Shown one piece after another: positions 31,301 to 45,046 of a stretch of 64,000 nucleotides of DNA. Within the stretch, counting starts at the first letter, position 1, and each line of letters begins with the position of its first letter. The notes under the pieces were generated by a model, which was given only the letters and a program-made list of their open reading frames with translations, was not told where the DNA came from and did not search any database. The position numbers were made by a program, and so were the translations under genes. Source of the stretch: Anisakis pegreffii. Taxonomy: Eukaryota; Nematoda; Chromadorea; Rhabditida; Anisakidae. The DNA lies in assembly GCA_035041965.1 (NCBI GenBank), contig JAPYMA010000254.1, forward strand, positions 62,001 to 126,000, written 5' to 3'.

Positions 31301-34300
31301 CAAATCAGCTTGAAACAGATCAACAGTACACCGGCCGACTCAAGAACTCAAGAAATGAGAAAAATTCCTCTAATGTTAACAACTGAAACATGGATGTCCT
31401 AAAACGGTTCTGAGAGCATTGCAAAAAAAACAAAACAAATTCGAATGTGGGCATTGGATCGATCGGTCATGCAGCGTTTTCAGTGATCAATGCAGCTAGC
31501 TTCATGCTGTGTTGTATTAGTGCCCTGGAGACTGGCTCGTTTCAACTGTGACAGATCGAGCCTAGTGACAACTGATCAATTGACTAGTGAAAATCTAGCA
31601 GACGTGACTGTGGATGTGTCAAAATTCACTACTTCCAGCATCTCATTGCTTGTGTGCTCTACGTTAAGCAAAATATGGTTCACCGCATTGGGTCACCTCA
31701 GAAGGCGACTTACCCCTCGGAATTGCTGAAATGTTTTCATTATTCAATCGATTTCATTCAACAATGTCAGTAACAATAACACACAAACCTATCCTTCCCT
31801 AACCACTTCATCAATAAGAATCGATCCGCATAATTTACCAATCACTTCAGAATCATTTTCAACAACGACGATGAAACCAGCAAATATGCTATTTTCAATC
31901 CCTAGCGAGTTTTTACTCGACTCATTGTGGATGAAAAGATCAAGTTACCTCGCCATGATGTTCCTCGTTCTCCTTCAGAAGGTCGATGCAATATTCAGTG
32001 ACTCGTATCATATCTTCTATTCGTTGCTGTGGACTCACATCGACACCCATACGTTCTGAAGAAAACAAAAATGCATAAGCCGAGCTCCATTCACTTCATA
32101 AAACCAAGCAAAGGGAACGTTGAAAATAAGCTGAACGCGATCTAGTTGAATGATCAATACGCACCAAACGAACTACCCAAAAACAACTGCATTCATTGCT
32201 GCTTAAACACTACGGAATGGAATGTGCTTGGAGCAAACCGTTTTCGGTTAGCAAGAATCGCTAAATTTGAACTGTCCCAGGAGTTGTTCATCTAGAACGG
32301 AGCGTTAACAGAATGGAAGCTTTTGAATATCACACAACGCGAACAACACTCAAGTATTTTCAACACATTTCCCGAATACTACTGTCACAAGAGCTGGAGA
32401 CGACTAGGAAAATCTTCATTTCTTGGTAGGCGGCACCCTTAATTGATGCGCGAATGTTTCGATGAGAACCTCTCGTGACATTGATACTGGAACTGGGACT
32501 GAGAATACTTCAGACGATATGTTCGATTGAGCAATTCTTTGCGTGCCGAAAACTAACAACAGCAACGTGACTCAACGAAACGACTACGGAAACGTGAGAA
32601 GAACAGTGCTCGAATAACTGAATGAATGATGATCGCATTGAAATTATAAACATTCTAATGACACTACCGACTAACGCACTCACTCAAGCATCGCATCGTG
32701 CATGCGCCATTGGTGATTCAAGAAAGCCGCACAACTACGGTCATCACTTCATGCATTCCTATTCGAGGATCATGAAACACTACTCAGTGCTGATGCAATC
32801 ACAAATGAGTCAATCCATTCGATACCAGCTTTCAAAACAAAACCTTTTCATCAATTAAGGCAATTCAGATATATGGATCAATTGTTCATACTAGAAGCCC
32901 TTGTTAAAGTAATGGTTTATGCGAGAGCAAATCATTTGCAATTTCTACGAATTCGTCTAAGTGTTCTAATCTAGCGCATGCATTAACAATAGTAATGCAT
33001 GCATAACCGTATTTGAATAACCTTGGTGTAAAAGCTCACGCTCAAGCTTTGCTTCGTTGCATATTCGTGTGTAATTCACCAATGCCGCATCTTCCAGGCA
33101 TTTTCGAATCACATTACGTACTTCATCCGGAGGCACTGGTGAAACAACATCCTTCATCAAAACCTTTAAAGTGTCTACTTGATTACAGTCTCACGAGGAA
33201 TTCACTCATAACGCTACCTATTCTGCTGCTCTTCAAATAATAAATTCAAGTGAAATCTTTTAGACTGCTCTTCCAAAATTTAATGCACTTGGTCATAAAT
33301 GCCACGATAAGGCGTCTTCCCTAATGCATTCAAATACTCCAATTTATTCGCTGAAGAATTCGCAATTTTATTCATCAAAATACATCCATTTGAATCAATC
33401 AGTGATTTTTTCTTTAGCTAAATATTGTAGAACTAAACAAAAATTCGTGCATATTCACAAATAATAAACGGTAAAATTCAGTATGCACGCAATACAGTGT
33501 GCTGGTAACATTTCTTAATATAAATCCGCATGTTACTGCGGAATTATAATTACGAAATATTCAGACAAGTTACCCACCCTCTCGAGAAGCGAAAGCGTCC
33601 CTTTGAGAGCTCCTTCAGGACGACCAAACGGGAAACAATATCTGAAATTTGACTATACAGTGACACAAACCAATTGGAAACGAAAACGCAATTGCTCAAC
33701 ATCACAGTCACTACGGAGAGCTTGCAAGAAGACACCAAAATTGCGTTCAATGTCAGATCCATTTCAAGCAAAGTCCATTAGTTATGAATCTAACTTTTTA
33801 CAGGTACAATTATTGTAAGTATTATGGAAATTTGCTGAATAACCGTGGCTGTCTGATGCAATCAATGAACAGTTCCACACAACATGATTAAACCCCCAAA
33901 TAAAAACTCGTTATTATCATCGATCACGAAAAGAAAAATTCGCCTCTATTTGAGACAAGCACTGCTCACCTGAAATTGGTGATTTGTTTTTCCAGCAACG
34001 TCCTCAACCTCTCTTTCACTTCTTGAAACCTTTCTTTTTCCTCAAGCGTAACCGTTCCGACGCCATCTGGCCTGCATTCATGGCAATTAGTAACTACTCC
34101 TCATATATTTCAAGAATACATTACAAACTTACGTTAAATGTTCTTCAAATTATTACAGCTTCATTTGAATATTTCATGGCAAATACGTGCTGTGTTATAA
34201 CTGCGTTAAGAGACTCAAATGAAAATGTCAAAAAATGAATGGAATGAACCTATTGCCATGAACATGTGAAGCACAAAAGGCAAATGAATAGTGCATTAGG

Positions 34301-37300
34301 GTCGGGTCAACGAGGTGTCCCTCATCGGCCTTATTGAGCAAATCGTTGAGAAGTGAGACATAACGATGGCATCCTCGCACCATATATCGAGCACAATACT
34401 CATCAAGTACGAACACCTGACCAGGTGAGAACCAACCCTGCCCAATGAATTCTATTAGTAGCGTTCAGCGATTATGACCATTTGGAACATTTCATTTATG
34501 CAGTTCACACGGATGATCAGTAACAATAATTGTTAACGCGATGAATTTGTGCTCGATTCAAAACGTCTATGAAGCATTCATCTTGAAACATTATATGCGG
34601 GTGAGATATGGATGCACTAGGAAGTAAGCGATTACCAGTGAGCATATGGGCTCTTTCAATCGAAAATCGAGTGTTAATGACTGCAGTTTACTGAAGAGGT
34701 GATCGTGATTAAACGACAAAGGTTCTGCTTGTATCAGCTCATCCATTCCATGCTTACTCGCCTTATCAGCAAAACCTTGTGCTTTTGAGGGTACCGCGGA
34801 AGATTGTTTCGGTGGAACGGGTTTATAGGCTTGTCCTGTTGCACGATAGAGTGCCTGAAATTAAAACGGTTGCACGTCCGTTTCAAGATGAAGAATCAAA
34901 ATCTTGCTTGGATATGATTAGTATAAGGACAACAACATACCTGTACCCAAAGATGTCGTTCATTTTCATCATCGGTCGCAAACTTCAATTCATCACCTTC
35001 CTTTATTGCGGTGAAGAAATGTTTTCCACCTTGATTGTAAAGCTCTAAAGCATAAAATCTTCAAAAAAATATCGCAAATGCTCAAAAATATTCCTAGTCG
35101 CATTTCTTTTAGTCGTCAGTAAGATTAGATATGTTAAGAGAAGTATGGAGGGAATTGACTTGACTTGAACAGCGATTGTAACAAGATCAAATGGCATACC
35201 AGGATCTGGTTCGGGCATATAATCAATAGTGAATCCATCCAGTTGGATGAACTCGGTAGGATCTGCTTTCTTTTCGCGATAACTGCACACTGCGAACGCG
35301 TACTGAGAAACCTGGAAATTGGGCATTTGTTTTTGCAAAACAGACGACATTTTTTGGGAGGAGCATTCCTTGATCATGGCTTTTGGTTCATGCTAAAACA
35401 AATACTTGTATGTGGTTTTGACATTCACCGATTGATCACACAACCATGTGATGATGTTCGAGAGGATTTGCACAAAACCGACCTGTACAAGACAAAAGAA
35501 CCTCCTTTTCCACTTCTTCCATGCTATCCTCCCCATCGCATAACAATACCCGCAATATTTGAGATTTGGTGGTTTTTCAACACGAATCGCTATCCTTATC
35601 TTTAACGTCTGATCTGCACTATTCTTGGGAACGGTCATTTTGTACCATTCCGGTGTCCTCGAACAATTCGGTGTTGGCCTGATTACAACCTGAAAGTCAA
35701 TCCAACAAACAGTTGCATAATGTTGACGAAATAACATAATGTCGATTCTTTCATTAACAGTATCTCAAAGACATGAGATACGATAACGAGAGCTTGATTC
35801 CACACAGGGAATCCCTATCGAATAGCAGGAATTTGCTGGCCATGCATATTTCCAGTTGATTTCACCAACATGTTTGGAGTGTAATAAATAATTGAGCTAA
35901 ATCGTGTGATCAACATGATAACATAGCGAGGTTCAACCACTTGAATAAATTTCAGCCACTCTTCAACAATAAGGTTATTCTGTTGGTTCAATTCTGATCA
36001 CAAATTAATCCACTTACCTTGCCGAGTTCCTTGTCTTCGAAGGCAACAATGCTCTTTATCTCAGTGTACAGTTTGACCTTAACAGTTGGTAACGGATGTT
36101 TGGTTGTAAAATCACCCTGCGTGTCCCATCTGCAAATATTAATCGCTTTAAAGCAACAAATCATCTTTTCAAGCATGCTCTTCTCTTCAGTGATTCACGA
36201 AAAGCTTCTTTGAACTATCATCTAGAAGTCGTCTACTTATTAGCGTTTGCCTTGAGCTAGTATGGGATCACGGAATAAAAGTGATGAAATGACAGAGCAA
36301 GTTGTGAATTGAAGAGAGTTTGCTGAGAATATGCATAGATAAGTAGACATTGAGCTTAGCTTGTACTGTCATCGGGAATTCCAACCACTTTAAATTTCAA
36401 CTAATACTAAATGCTTTACACGGCACACTGCTCCAAATACTTGAACAAAGTCACACGTGACTGCTAGCGAACTCACGATGGTTTCGATGCTTCGGCGTGA
36501 TCAGTTTGCAGTTTTGAGCAGCCATCCACTTCCATGGTACAATAGACTATCTTGTTCGGTGAAAGAGATTTCAAGTTCTGCACTTCCATTACAACAACCT
36601 AAAAACGCAGAACGCTTCGTAACAAATCAGTGCAATCGCTCGTTAGGTTCACGTCCAAGAATCTCAAATGCTCAGTGACAATGAAACGGGAACCTCTAAA
36701 TTGAACGATAAGACGACGTCATTCTTTGTTAGTGCGACATCATCATCACTGTCCCCTTTGCTCAACGACATCGAACTCGTCCTCCTCTTCAAACTGAATG
36801 CAACAACTTATCAGAATCTTGCCGGCACTCCACACAATTGCAATCATAAAACAAAGCGTCAATAAACAACCACAAATAGCAACGCACTGCACAACGAAAC
36901 CAACACACGTCAACTGTCATCAATGAAAACTTCTTGAATCGATTATCCTCAGTTTTGTCCTGCTAATTCAACTTGTTTCGATAAGTTTGTGCAGTTCTAT
37001 GATCCTCTGCGATCACAATAGGCTTCCTTCCATAAATTAGGTAGGTAGGAACGAAACTGATGTTTCATAATATCCATGAGTTCGGCGTCGTTGTACACAC
37101 AAAAACAGCACCGAAAATTTCTATCGGAAAACGATTGCGAATGCGATTTCTTTTCACACCTTGTCAACAAAATTTTCTGGAATAGCAAACTTTTAGAAAA
37201 GATCTTTCATTTGATGAAAACGTCGCATGGATAATCAACAAAGTTGCTGAGCACCGGAGTGAATCGCTCATGCCTTCCTTAACCAATTATCCTCAATTCA

Positions 37301-40300
37301 CTTTTGAAGATGATCTGGATCAGTTTTGCAATATGCTGATGATGAGTTTCCTTCTGACACCACTCTGACTTGTTCGTTTCACTGACGATGGTCATGTTAT
37401 TTCCTGACGTGCTTATCAAGCGGAATGCCGTTTTTTGCGGTCAACGTAAGAATTATTCGAGCAACGAAAGGCTCGAGCCAATTTACTTTTTAGTGTAAAT
37501 TATCAGAAGTTGCTTATGTGAGGATAAATGGAACATTATTCAATGCTGCAACTGATTTGCTTGGAAATATGCTGTGAACGGAACTTATAGAGAAGTATAG
37601 TAGGTCAATCAACTGATCCATGCTTTACGCATCTCAGTATGGATAACATTAATTGGTTGATCGGAATCGATCAAAATCATTGTGTACTGTGACTTCTTGC
37701 GAATCCAATCCATACATACAAGACAACTGCGGTTGATGAAAAAGCAATCGCAGTTTCCAGGAACGATAATATCCTATGTGAAATAAATGCATCCGTCGAT
37801 GTCGATACACAGAAACGCATGCAGTAGGATTGCGATAAAATCCTTCCATCGCAGAAAAAGCGTTTGTCTCCGGAACAAAGAACTACTTGCTGGTAACAGT
37901 GACCATTTGGATTGATTCTGAGAAGGACCGTATCACGGAAATGAAGAGCGCATGCAAGAATATAACACTGAGCAAACAACTGGAAGTATTCGGTGGTGCA
38001 TGCTGGTGTACTACTGAAAGCAAACCTGTTGAAAAGTGAGAGGTCTTCGATACTTCGTGATCTAAAACTACAACGCTATTAGTTTGAACACTCCATCAAA
38101 TATCCAAATTCCTGAATGATAACGGCACACTTGGCATTCAAACCATTAACATGAACACACATACATATACATAATATCACACATCAACTTCTCACAATCA
38201 TTAAATTGGCCGATTTCAATTAACTGGTTAACATCGGATGATTTCCGGATGGACCGTTGGCCAATCACCAGAGAAGAACTTCGCTTATTAGTAGGATAGG
38301 TGAACGACGATCAACAATTGATCCGCATCATATGTCCTATAGAAGTATTTATCATAGTGTCAATCTTCAGTACATTGCGCAGATAATTGCACTAAAACTG
38401 AAATGACTGTAAATGAAATGGAGATAGAATAGCTTCATGTCATTCATCAGATGTGAAATGAAGGTGCGAATGAAATCGAAGGTTCATCGCTAGTTGACGA
38501 CGAAATTCACTGCTGAGACGACTAACTGATCATGTGAACCGGTGACAACCGGATACTATCCTCAACAACTAGGAACTTGATTTGACTGAATCAGTCAGCA
38601 TGCTTAACTACGCTTTCTCACGGCCATTTTTCTACAAATATTTTATATCTAACAATTACAAGACCGTTCTATCATGCCAGTCTTCTTAAGTCAATCGTCA
38701 AGAATGTGCTTCGTGAACGGAACATGAAACAGTTGTGCTTGTTTCGTGATTATCAGCTAATACATCAGCGGTAGCCGAGCACGTCACTGACTGCTATCTG
38801 CTGATCACATTCATCCTCAATTGAGTGTTGTTCGTGAAAAGTGAAAATTTAATAAACAGTATCACGACCAGTCGACTTTTTTCTAAAGACTAAGTCTCTA
38901 TGAACCTTAACAACACTACATTTCGCAAAACCACTAAACAAAATCAATCGCTACCTACAAAATAATCACTTCCGACTAATCACTTACATCAGAACAACAA
39001 CGTGCGGTGTTCATTGACCTATCACATGTGTACGCAACAATTCTAGACAAATGCATCGGACTAAACGTTAGATATTTACGGCTATTCATCATCATCCAAG
39101 TAGACACGGCAAAACCGGCATGCATGACTCCATTCAAAACAAATTCTGCTTGTGTTGTTTCTTTGTAACAAGGACTTTGCATGTGAAACAACGACGTGAA
39201 GAATTGCAGTCATCCATTACATTCCAATTAAGTATTTGTTTCAGCTATCTTTCGTTAACGAGCATAAAATTAAAGCGCATGAGTTTTCGACTTGAGGAGA
39301 CTTCAATGAGACTGAGGCAATCTAGTTTGATGACGGTTCATTTGCTGTTTCAATAAAATTGCATCAATTATACGGCTGCTCCACTACGATCAAATGATTT
39401 TTAAATTGCACAAACAATCGTATGAATTATCAGACTACTCAAGAGGTTATAAATGCGAAAAAATGTGTGTGGCGTAATTTTTTGGTGACTTGTATTAATT
39501 TTATTGTGGATATTTGGAGCAATCTTGAGCGTAACATAAATTCATGGAACTGCGATCAGCGCCATACGATCCTTAGCACGAAAACTTTTCACCAGAAAAG
39601 AAAACTGAAAAATTGGGAGACAGGATTCAGGGAGAGCTGGAAAGTGTGCACCATCAGATGTGATCGACATAAATGTAGATGGAGCAGAGAAGTTTGGTAT
39701 TTTGCAATCATTTGATGATGGATGTTAAAAGCATACTAGAAAAAGTTAATCTCTTCGATTTAGTGGAAGGATTGAAATGATACGAGATAACAAATTAATC
39801 AAGTTTAGCAGCGAGAAGCCAGCAAAACGACTAGATCTGAAGAGAGTAACGCTGACGTGCATGAATGAACTATATGCGATGCATTCATTAAGTGACACCA
39901 ACTCCAGTTCTTCCCACCTTCAGTATTTTATCGTAATGTTAGCTTGGAAGAATCATTCTTAATTCAGAAAGTGATCATTGCTTTCATTTTTCCTTCAGCT
40001 CCAGGAATTTACTATTTTACTCGGTTTGAATCAAGTCATTTTTTTGATACTTGCTGATGAGCAGATGCATTTTTCTTTGAGACTTCTCTATGAGTACGAC
40101 CCGACTCCATTAGGGCTTCTCAATCGGCCAATAGTTTTTCATACGTATGGATATGCAACAAAAACTGAAATGCTCCTTGCGCACTCAGCACATCCGTCAA
40201 ACTGATTATATAATATCATTCATATAAAAATCGCTGATCAAATACGTTGCCATATACAAATGCAACGGATTTATTGTGACAACACAATTCATATCTTTCC

Positions 40301-43300
40301 TTCAATTTTGACCATTCAGCAGTGAACTGTTGAATCGTACACCACGTCATATTGAGTGAGAACACAGTTCAGAGCGAGAATCACCGTTTTGTCGTAATAG
40401 CAAGCAAAGTTTTGCAGTCCAAAAAAGCGTTGAAACTATTACTTTTAGCATCCAATCAACAACATCGACAAAGATCAAAACCTTAAGAACCTGCTTCGGC
40501 TTTTTGAATCCTTCTTACGACCGCCAACAGTTTGACCTCTCGGAGTGACCGGCACTGATTCCAGATTACTAATGAGCAGGTTGATTGACTGTCGTGTCTC
40601 ATCGATGAACAACGTCTCCATATCTTTTACAACAAACTTCGGCATCAATTTTTTCATCTGAAAATTCAGCAACAACAACTGAATCCACTTTTTTTATCAA
40701 TCAACAACTGAATATCTATTTGCATGCGCACCGAAACGTGACTGGAAAGACCTTCAGGTGACTTTCTAAGCGATAAGGAGATGAGATCGTCAAGCGGAAA
40801 GGTCGCTTGTGGAAGACCTTAGTAAGAACTATAAGAATTTGAACAGCATCATATAGTCAGCACTATTTATTGTAGCTGATAATTCGGTCGATCATGGTGA
40901 TCAAATAGTGGAAACGCCATGCAATCAATGGAACTAAGTGCAGCATGAACGAAACGAAATCGTTGCGAGGTGTGAGTATGTTTGAAATTGGTGATTCGAA
41001 TGCTATGCATGATTTAGAGATAATAAATAGGATTGGTCATACCCTGGATATGTCTCGAAGTGCCTCCTCTCGAGTTGCAACTTCGCGCCTTATTGCAGCC
41101 GCTTGTTCATCAGGATTATCCAGCTGAAACAATTGATTCTTAATGTGTCTCCGCTACGATGATTTCTTCACTGAGTTCATTTCGTTTCGCTTCGAGTTTC
41201 AACAAAGCTTTTTGCATTAAATCGCTTGAGGCTTCATTGAAGACCAAAAACACAGTGTTTCTCGCCAGGCCTTCCGAAGAGTGAAAAATTTGCGGAAGCT
41301 CAGACAAGAATTGAAAACTTTCAACAATTTTTTCAATCGCATGCGATTAAATAATCGCATTGTTTGATCAATCAATCGCAAGAAGTTATATTTGCATCAC
41401 AGGCATATGATTCAAAAGTGATTGAATCCTACGCATTCAACGCATATGATCTCATGCATTGTTGGTTGTTCCCACCTGCAAAGCGTTGAAGATAATTTGA
41501 TGCTCGAATTTTTTGACAGAAAGAATCTGTTGAAACATATCGTAGAGTTGATCTTTCAGGAGGATTAGATCTGCATTCGACTGATTCACGCCACGTAATC
41601 GTCCTCTGCAAATCCAATTTACAATTCATTCCACTTACTCAACAGTGAATTGATGTAAGCACGAATCGGTGAGGACTCAATCAGTGACAACGGATTTATC
41701 AATCACCTACCGGCCCTGTCTAGCTTGAAGTGCCTCTTCATCACCACGAATGATCGTATCGAATTTTGTCATCCAGCTATTCAAGACGGTCTCCTTTGAG
41801 AGTCCATCAATTTCGGGTAATGAACGTATTCGTTTTTCGACATTACATCGAAACACCTGAAACTAACGAATGAAACTCACCATGTTCACAAGTGTGACCT
41901 TATTGAATATCTGAAAGCTGTTAAAAAGTGTTCGCAAACTTCAAATGACACTGAAATTTAGCTGATTTCATCACATATTCCTCTCCACTGTGAACACCAA
42001 TACGTTAGGCATCCACTGCAGTTTTAGAAAAAGTTCAAAGGAACAAAAACGGAATCACTCACCTCCCGAAAATCATATTGAGAGAACCCTCCAGCTTGTA
42101 CGACCTTATGAACACGTTCAGATTTCAGAAAAACCTGCAATATTCTGATCAATGAGAAGACTTAGGGCGATCAACAAAAACTGATGACAATTGAAAGATG
42201 AATTAACAAATGCAGAACTGAAAACAATTGTGATGGCTCACTTCGAAATAAGATTCGATTGCTTTCGTGAACGCTTCGTCTGCAGCGATTTGTGTTTCCC
42301 CTTTCAGAAATGACTGGAAACGGTCTTTTATCCTTGCAAGTTCCTGTTTATTCACCTGAAATTTTCGTCAAATTTCTCATGTCAACGTTAACTTCACTGA
42401 ATGAATGCAGCATATCTTCGATCGTATAATTTCCATAACCATTGTTCAATCCGAACAAATCATAGAGTTAATTCATACTGTGCGTGACACATGAACCAAA
42501 ACGAAAAGCTGTCATTATGTATCATTGAACCACAAAGACTTCAAATCCGAAGCAACTGATTTCAATGGTTGAACATCAGTTCCATTTTCAGTTCCGTTGT
42601 CTAAACCACGAATTGTTCCTTCTGGTTATGGAGCACTCATCTGTTTATCACGTAGAACCAAGTGGCACGAGTTGCGCTCAAATTAGATACGTAAACACAA
42701 CAAAACATCTGCTGCACTCTGTCATTGTTCCGCAGATTAATCTTTCGTCTTTCAATGTCAATATACCGTTATCAATTCATGCATGCCATTGTCAATACAC
42801 CATTATTACCATTATCAACTCCATTCACTGCGTTCCAGAAAAATGAAACATCCAAGAGATCAATAAGTTTTATCCGCTTGTAATTCTACACATCCTAACT
42901 CCATTTGAAGTTCCGAAAAATTTCTAATTTTACACATTATGGTCAAGGTAACGTTGTTGTCGATGGCGTGCTATTCTGCTTCGTTCGCACGTAATATGCA
43001 GCTGATAAAGGAACTGGTAATTGCTTCTAGCATGCTCATTAAACTGCCTTTTCATATGACCGCATGTGAAGAATTTATTGCATATTGCAGTTGAAGATCG
43101 CGTGATCACCTCTAATCTTGGTAACAAGTATAAACTGCCAATATACGTCATATGTATATCAGACGTTTGTTATTTCCATTTAATAATGCTCACTTATCAC
43201 TGCAATTATTCACTGGCAACTAATTTCGCTAGATTATGAGTGGTCGACGTGGCTTGACGGAATAAAGTGTCACAAAAATGATGTGAAAACATCATGTTGA

Positions 43301-45035
43301 TATCTTAAATATTACTTTCATTGACATAAATTACTGGTTCGATAGCACAAGTCGAGTTTCAGTCGAAACTGAAAATACACACAGGACACTTTACAACAAA
43401 CCCTTATCAAATATGTGTTGCAATTGATTCATTTCCATCAGATGACTCAATTATTTGCACACTCCTCTGTTTCATTCTTCCTAAAGTCATATGCAAGCAC
43501 CAAGAAATAACAACCTTCATCTGTCGTCTAGCCATATCAGTTGGCTGTTTCGCATTGAAGTGATATGCGATACATTTTGCAACAAATACGTACAATTGCA
43601 GCTTCCTTTTACGTTCTTCTTCTTCCATTTCGGCTCTGCAAAACGTTAAGGAAACAATAAAGTAAACGTGAAAGTATCTAAATTTTGAAAGTAAACAAAA
43701 GAAATCGCCAGTTTTCAAACGATTTCCCATGCTCGATTGAATTTCATGAAGAAATGCTCCTTATAAGGTGAGAAAATATGACTGCTCCGATTAGTGCTTT
43801 GCCAATTGTATTCTTATCAGTCAGTCAAATGCATGCCAGACGTGAACGACCAATAGGAATGTGCTGCTGCTTTCAAGATGACGAACACAACAACGACGCA
43901 TAGAAATTATTATAGTGAGTGATTATAAGCAATACTTCATTCGTTCCTCTTCCTCTTTGCTGAATTTCGGTGCTGAATCGGTGGCCATATGTGCAGGGGT
44001 ACTCTGATCGTTCGATGTATATTCATCCTCCTCATCCGAGATCTCTTGTGATAGTTGAGCGAAAACAGGACGGCCCACAACTTGCGGCATATGTAACTGC
44101 TTACTACTACTCTAGAAATCATAGCATTCATTTAAATCAGTGCGCACAACATATGAGCAGACTAACTGGAACGAAACCTAGTTGATGTGATGTTTTCGAA
44201 CTGATGGGAGCTGAGTTAATGATTAGCTTCATTCCAGTCAATCATAAAAACACCATAGCAATTTGTCGCGCGTTTGCATGCTCATTTTTCAGTTTGCTTT
44301 TTGCAATTCGTTGTCGAAAAATTCGGCACAAACTACAGACTATTAAATGTTCGAATAACATGAAGCGGTTTGCAATGACAATAAATGTTATGGCCCATTA
44401 AAATAAAAGTAGAACGATAGAGTGCAACAAAGATCCAAGGCTGTCATCCTCACCGATCGAAATGTGGGCGCACCGGAAGTGATCGAATCATTTCTGCGTG
44501 CTCGTGTTGAATCACCACGAATCAACGAGTTCGCCTGTGAGATTGAATCGGACGGGGCTGGTGAATTGGAACGAGGCGAAATTGAGGCGGGTAGACGTCT
44601 TCGTGGTATTGATAAAATCTGAAACGATTCCTTGATGGTTCATTCAAATACCGCTCATATACACTCACTGATATACACTAATCACTCGGCTGGATAACAT
44701 GAACAGACATGCCATGTGAGTGAAAGGATGCCACCCGGAAGATGGAATATTATTGCTGTTTCATCCTGTCACAAGCTTGTCTGAAGCCAATCAGAACTAT
44801 ATGATCACACTAAAAGTTTTGTGAGCATATTTATCCGATGATGCTTCGTCGCAACGCTCGATTCGTGTCCGATCAAAGTGCATTGTTAAAATCTTGACAA
44901 GAACACAATAATATATGCTGCGGTTCACAAAACAAACAATTGCAATTCAGCGCGAACAATAACCTCAGACGCGTCATCGTTGTCATTCGCAAATCGGTCA
45001 TCTTCGTCCTCCTCACTGCTCGACGCACCGAGCAT
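25369..45035 (-). CDS. unc-31: Calcium-dependent secretion activator (CAPS / UNC-31), complete
   Basis: Thirty-two exons: 45035-44964, 44618-44454, 44096-43936, 43635-43515, 42355-42242, 42134-42063, 41856-41711, 41605-41476, 41123-41043, 40657-40491, 36793-36694, 36598-36477, 36129-36018, 35689-35483, 35311-35200, 35044-34941, 34854-34636, 34437-34250, 34071-33970, 33641-33578, 33163-33040, 32055-31949, 29053-28897, 28721-28580, 28408-28253, 28019-27878, 27738-27664, 27395-27312, 27138-27040, 26610-26482, 26149-26045, 25611-25369; 1373 aa, in phase throughout. CAPS primes dense-core vesicles for Ca2+-triggered release through PIP2 and SNAREs. Order: acidic start ([13 protein letters not shown]), disordered Ser/Pro linker (25-133), conserved [10 protein letters not shown] block, C2 (~430-560), PH (~566-668, [13 protein letters not shown]), FVLDEYCAR region, Munc13-homology region (~850-1215; [17 protein letters not shown]) and a C-terminal tail. 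The ATG abuts an acceptor. The exon 10 donor could instead be at 40482 (+3 aa). Length matches nematode and vertebrate CAPS. Confidence 0.95.
29054..31948. other. 2.9-kb intron 22 of unc-31
   Basis: This intron lies between the exons ending 31949 and starting 29053, inside the Munc13-homology region. The most coding-like item is a plus-strand 79-aa ORF (31490-31729) with a hydrophobic start, but it has no domain or splice support. I see no mobile element with clear ends. Confidence 0.5.
32976..33002. repeat. Short GCATGCATTA inverted repeat
   Basis: Ten-bp arms (32976-32985 and 32993-33002) with a 7-nt loop lie in unc-31 intron 21, about 40 nt past the donor at 33039. The GCATGC core is also the binding word of Fox-family splicing factors (TGCATG), so a splicing role is conceivable but unproven. 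Confidence 0.45.
36794..40490. other. 3.7-kb intron 10 of unc-31
   Basis: This is the largest intron of the gene, just before the C2 domain. It contains a minus-strand Cys-rich ORF (37979-37677) and a plus-strand patch around 39650-40205 with a weak resemblance to methyltransferase motifs. Neither is convincing enough to call a gene. Confidence 0.5.
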
Positions 45036-45046
45036 CTGAAATCCAA
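45036..45046 (-). promoter_or_regulatory. Probable trans-splice acceptor of unc-31
   Basis: The minus strand reads GGATTTCAG directly followed by the ATG at 45035. The protein start MLGASSSEE matches the conserved CAPS N-terminus (MLDPSSSEE in vertebrates), so coding does not extend upstream. A 5' UTR exon further upstream is the alternative. Confidence 0.5.

Noticed and set aside
31490..31729. Plus-strand 79-aa ORF in an unc-31 intron as a nested gene
   Set aside because: No domain, no splice signals in context, and a length expected by chance.
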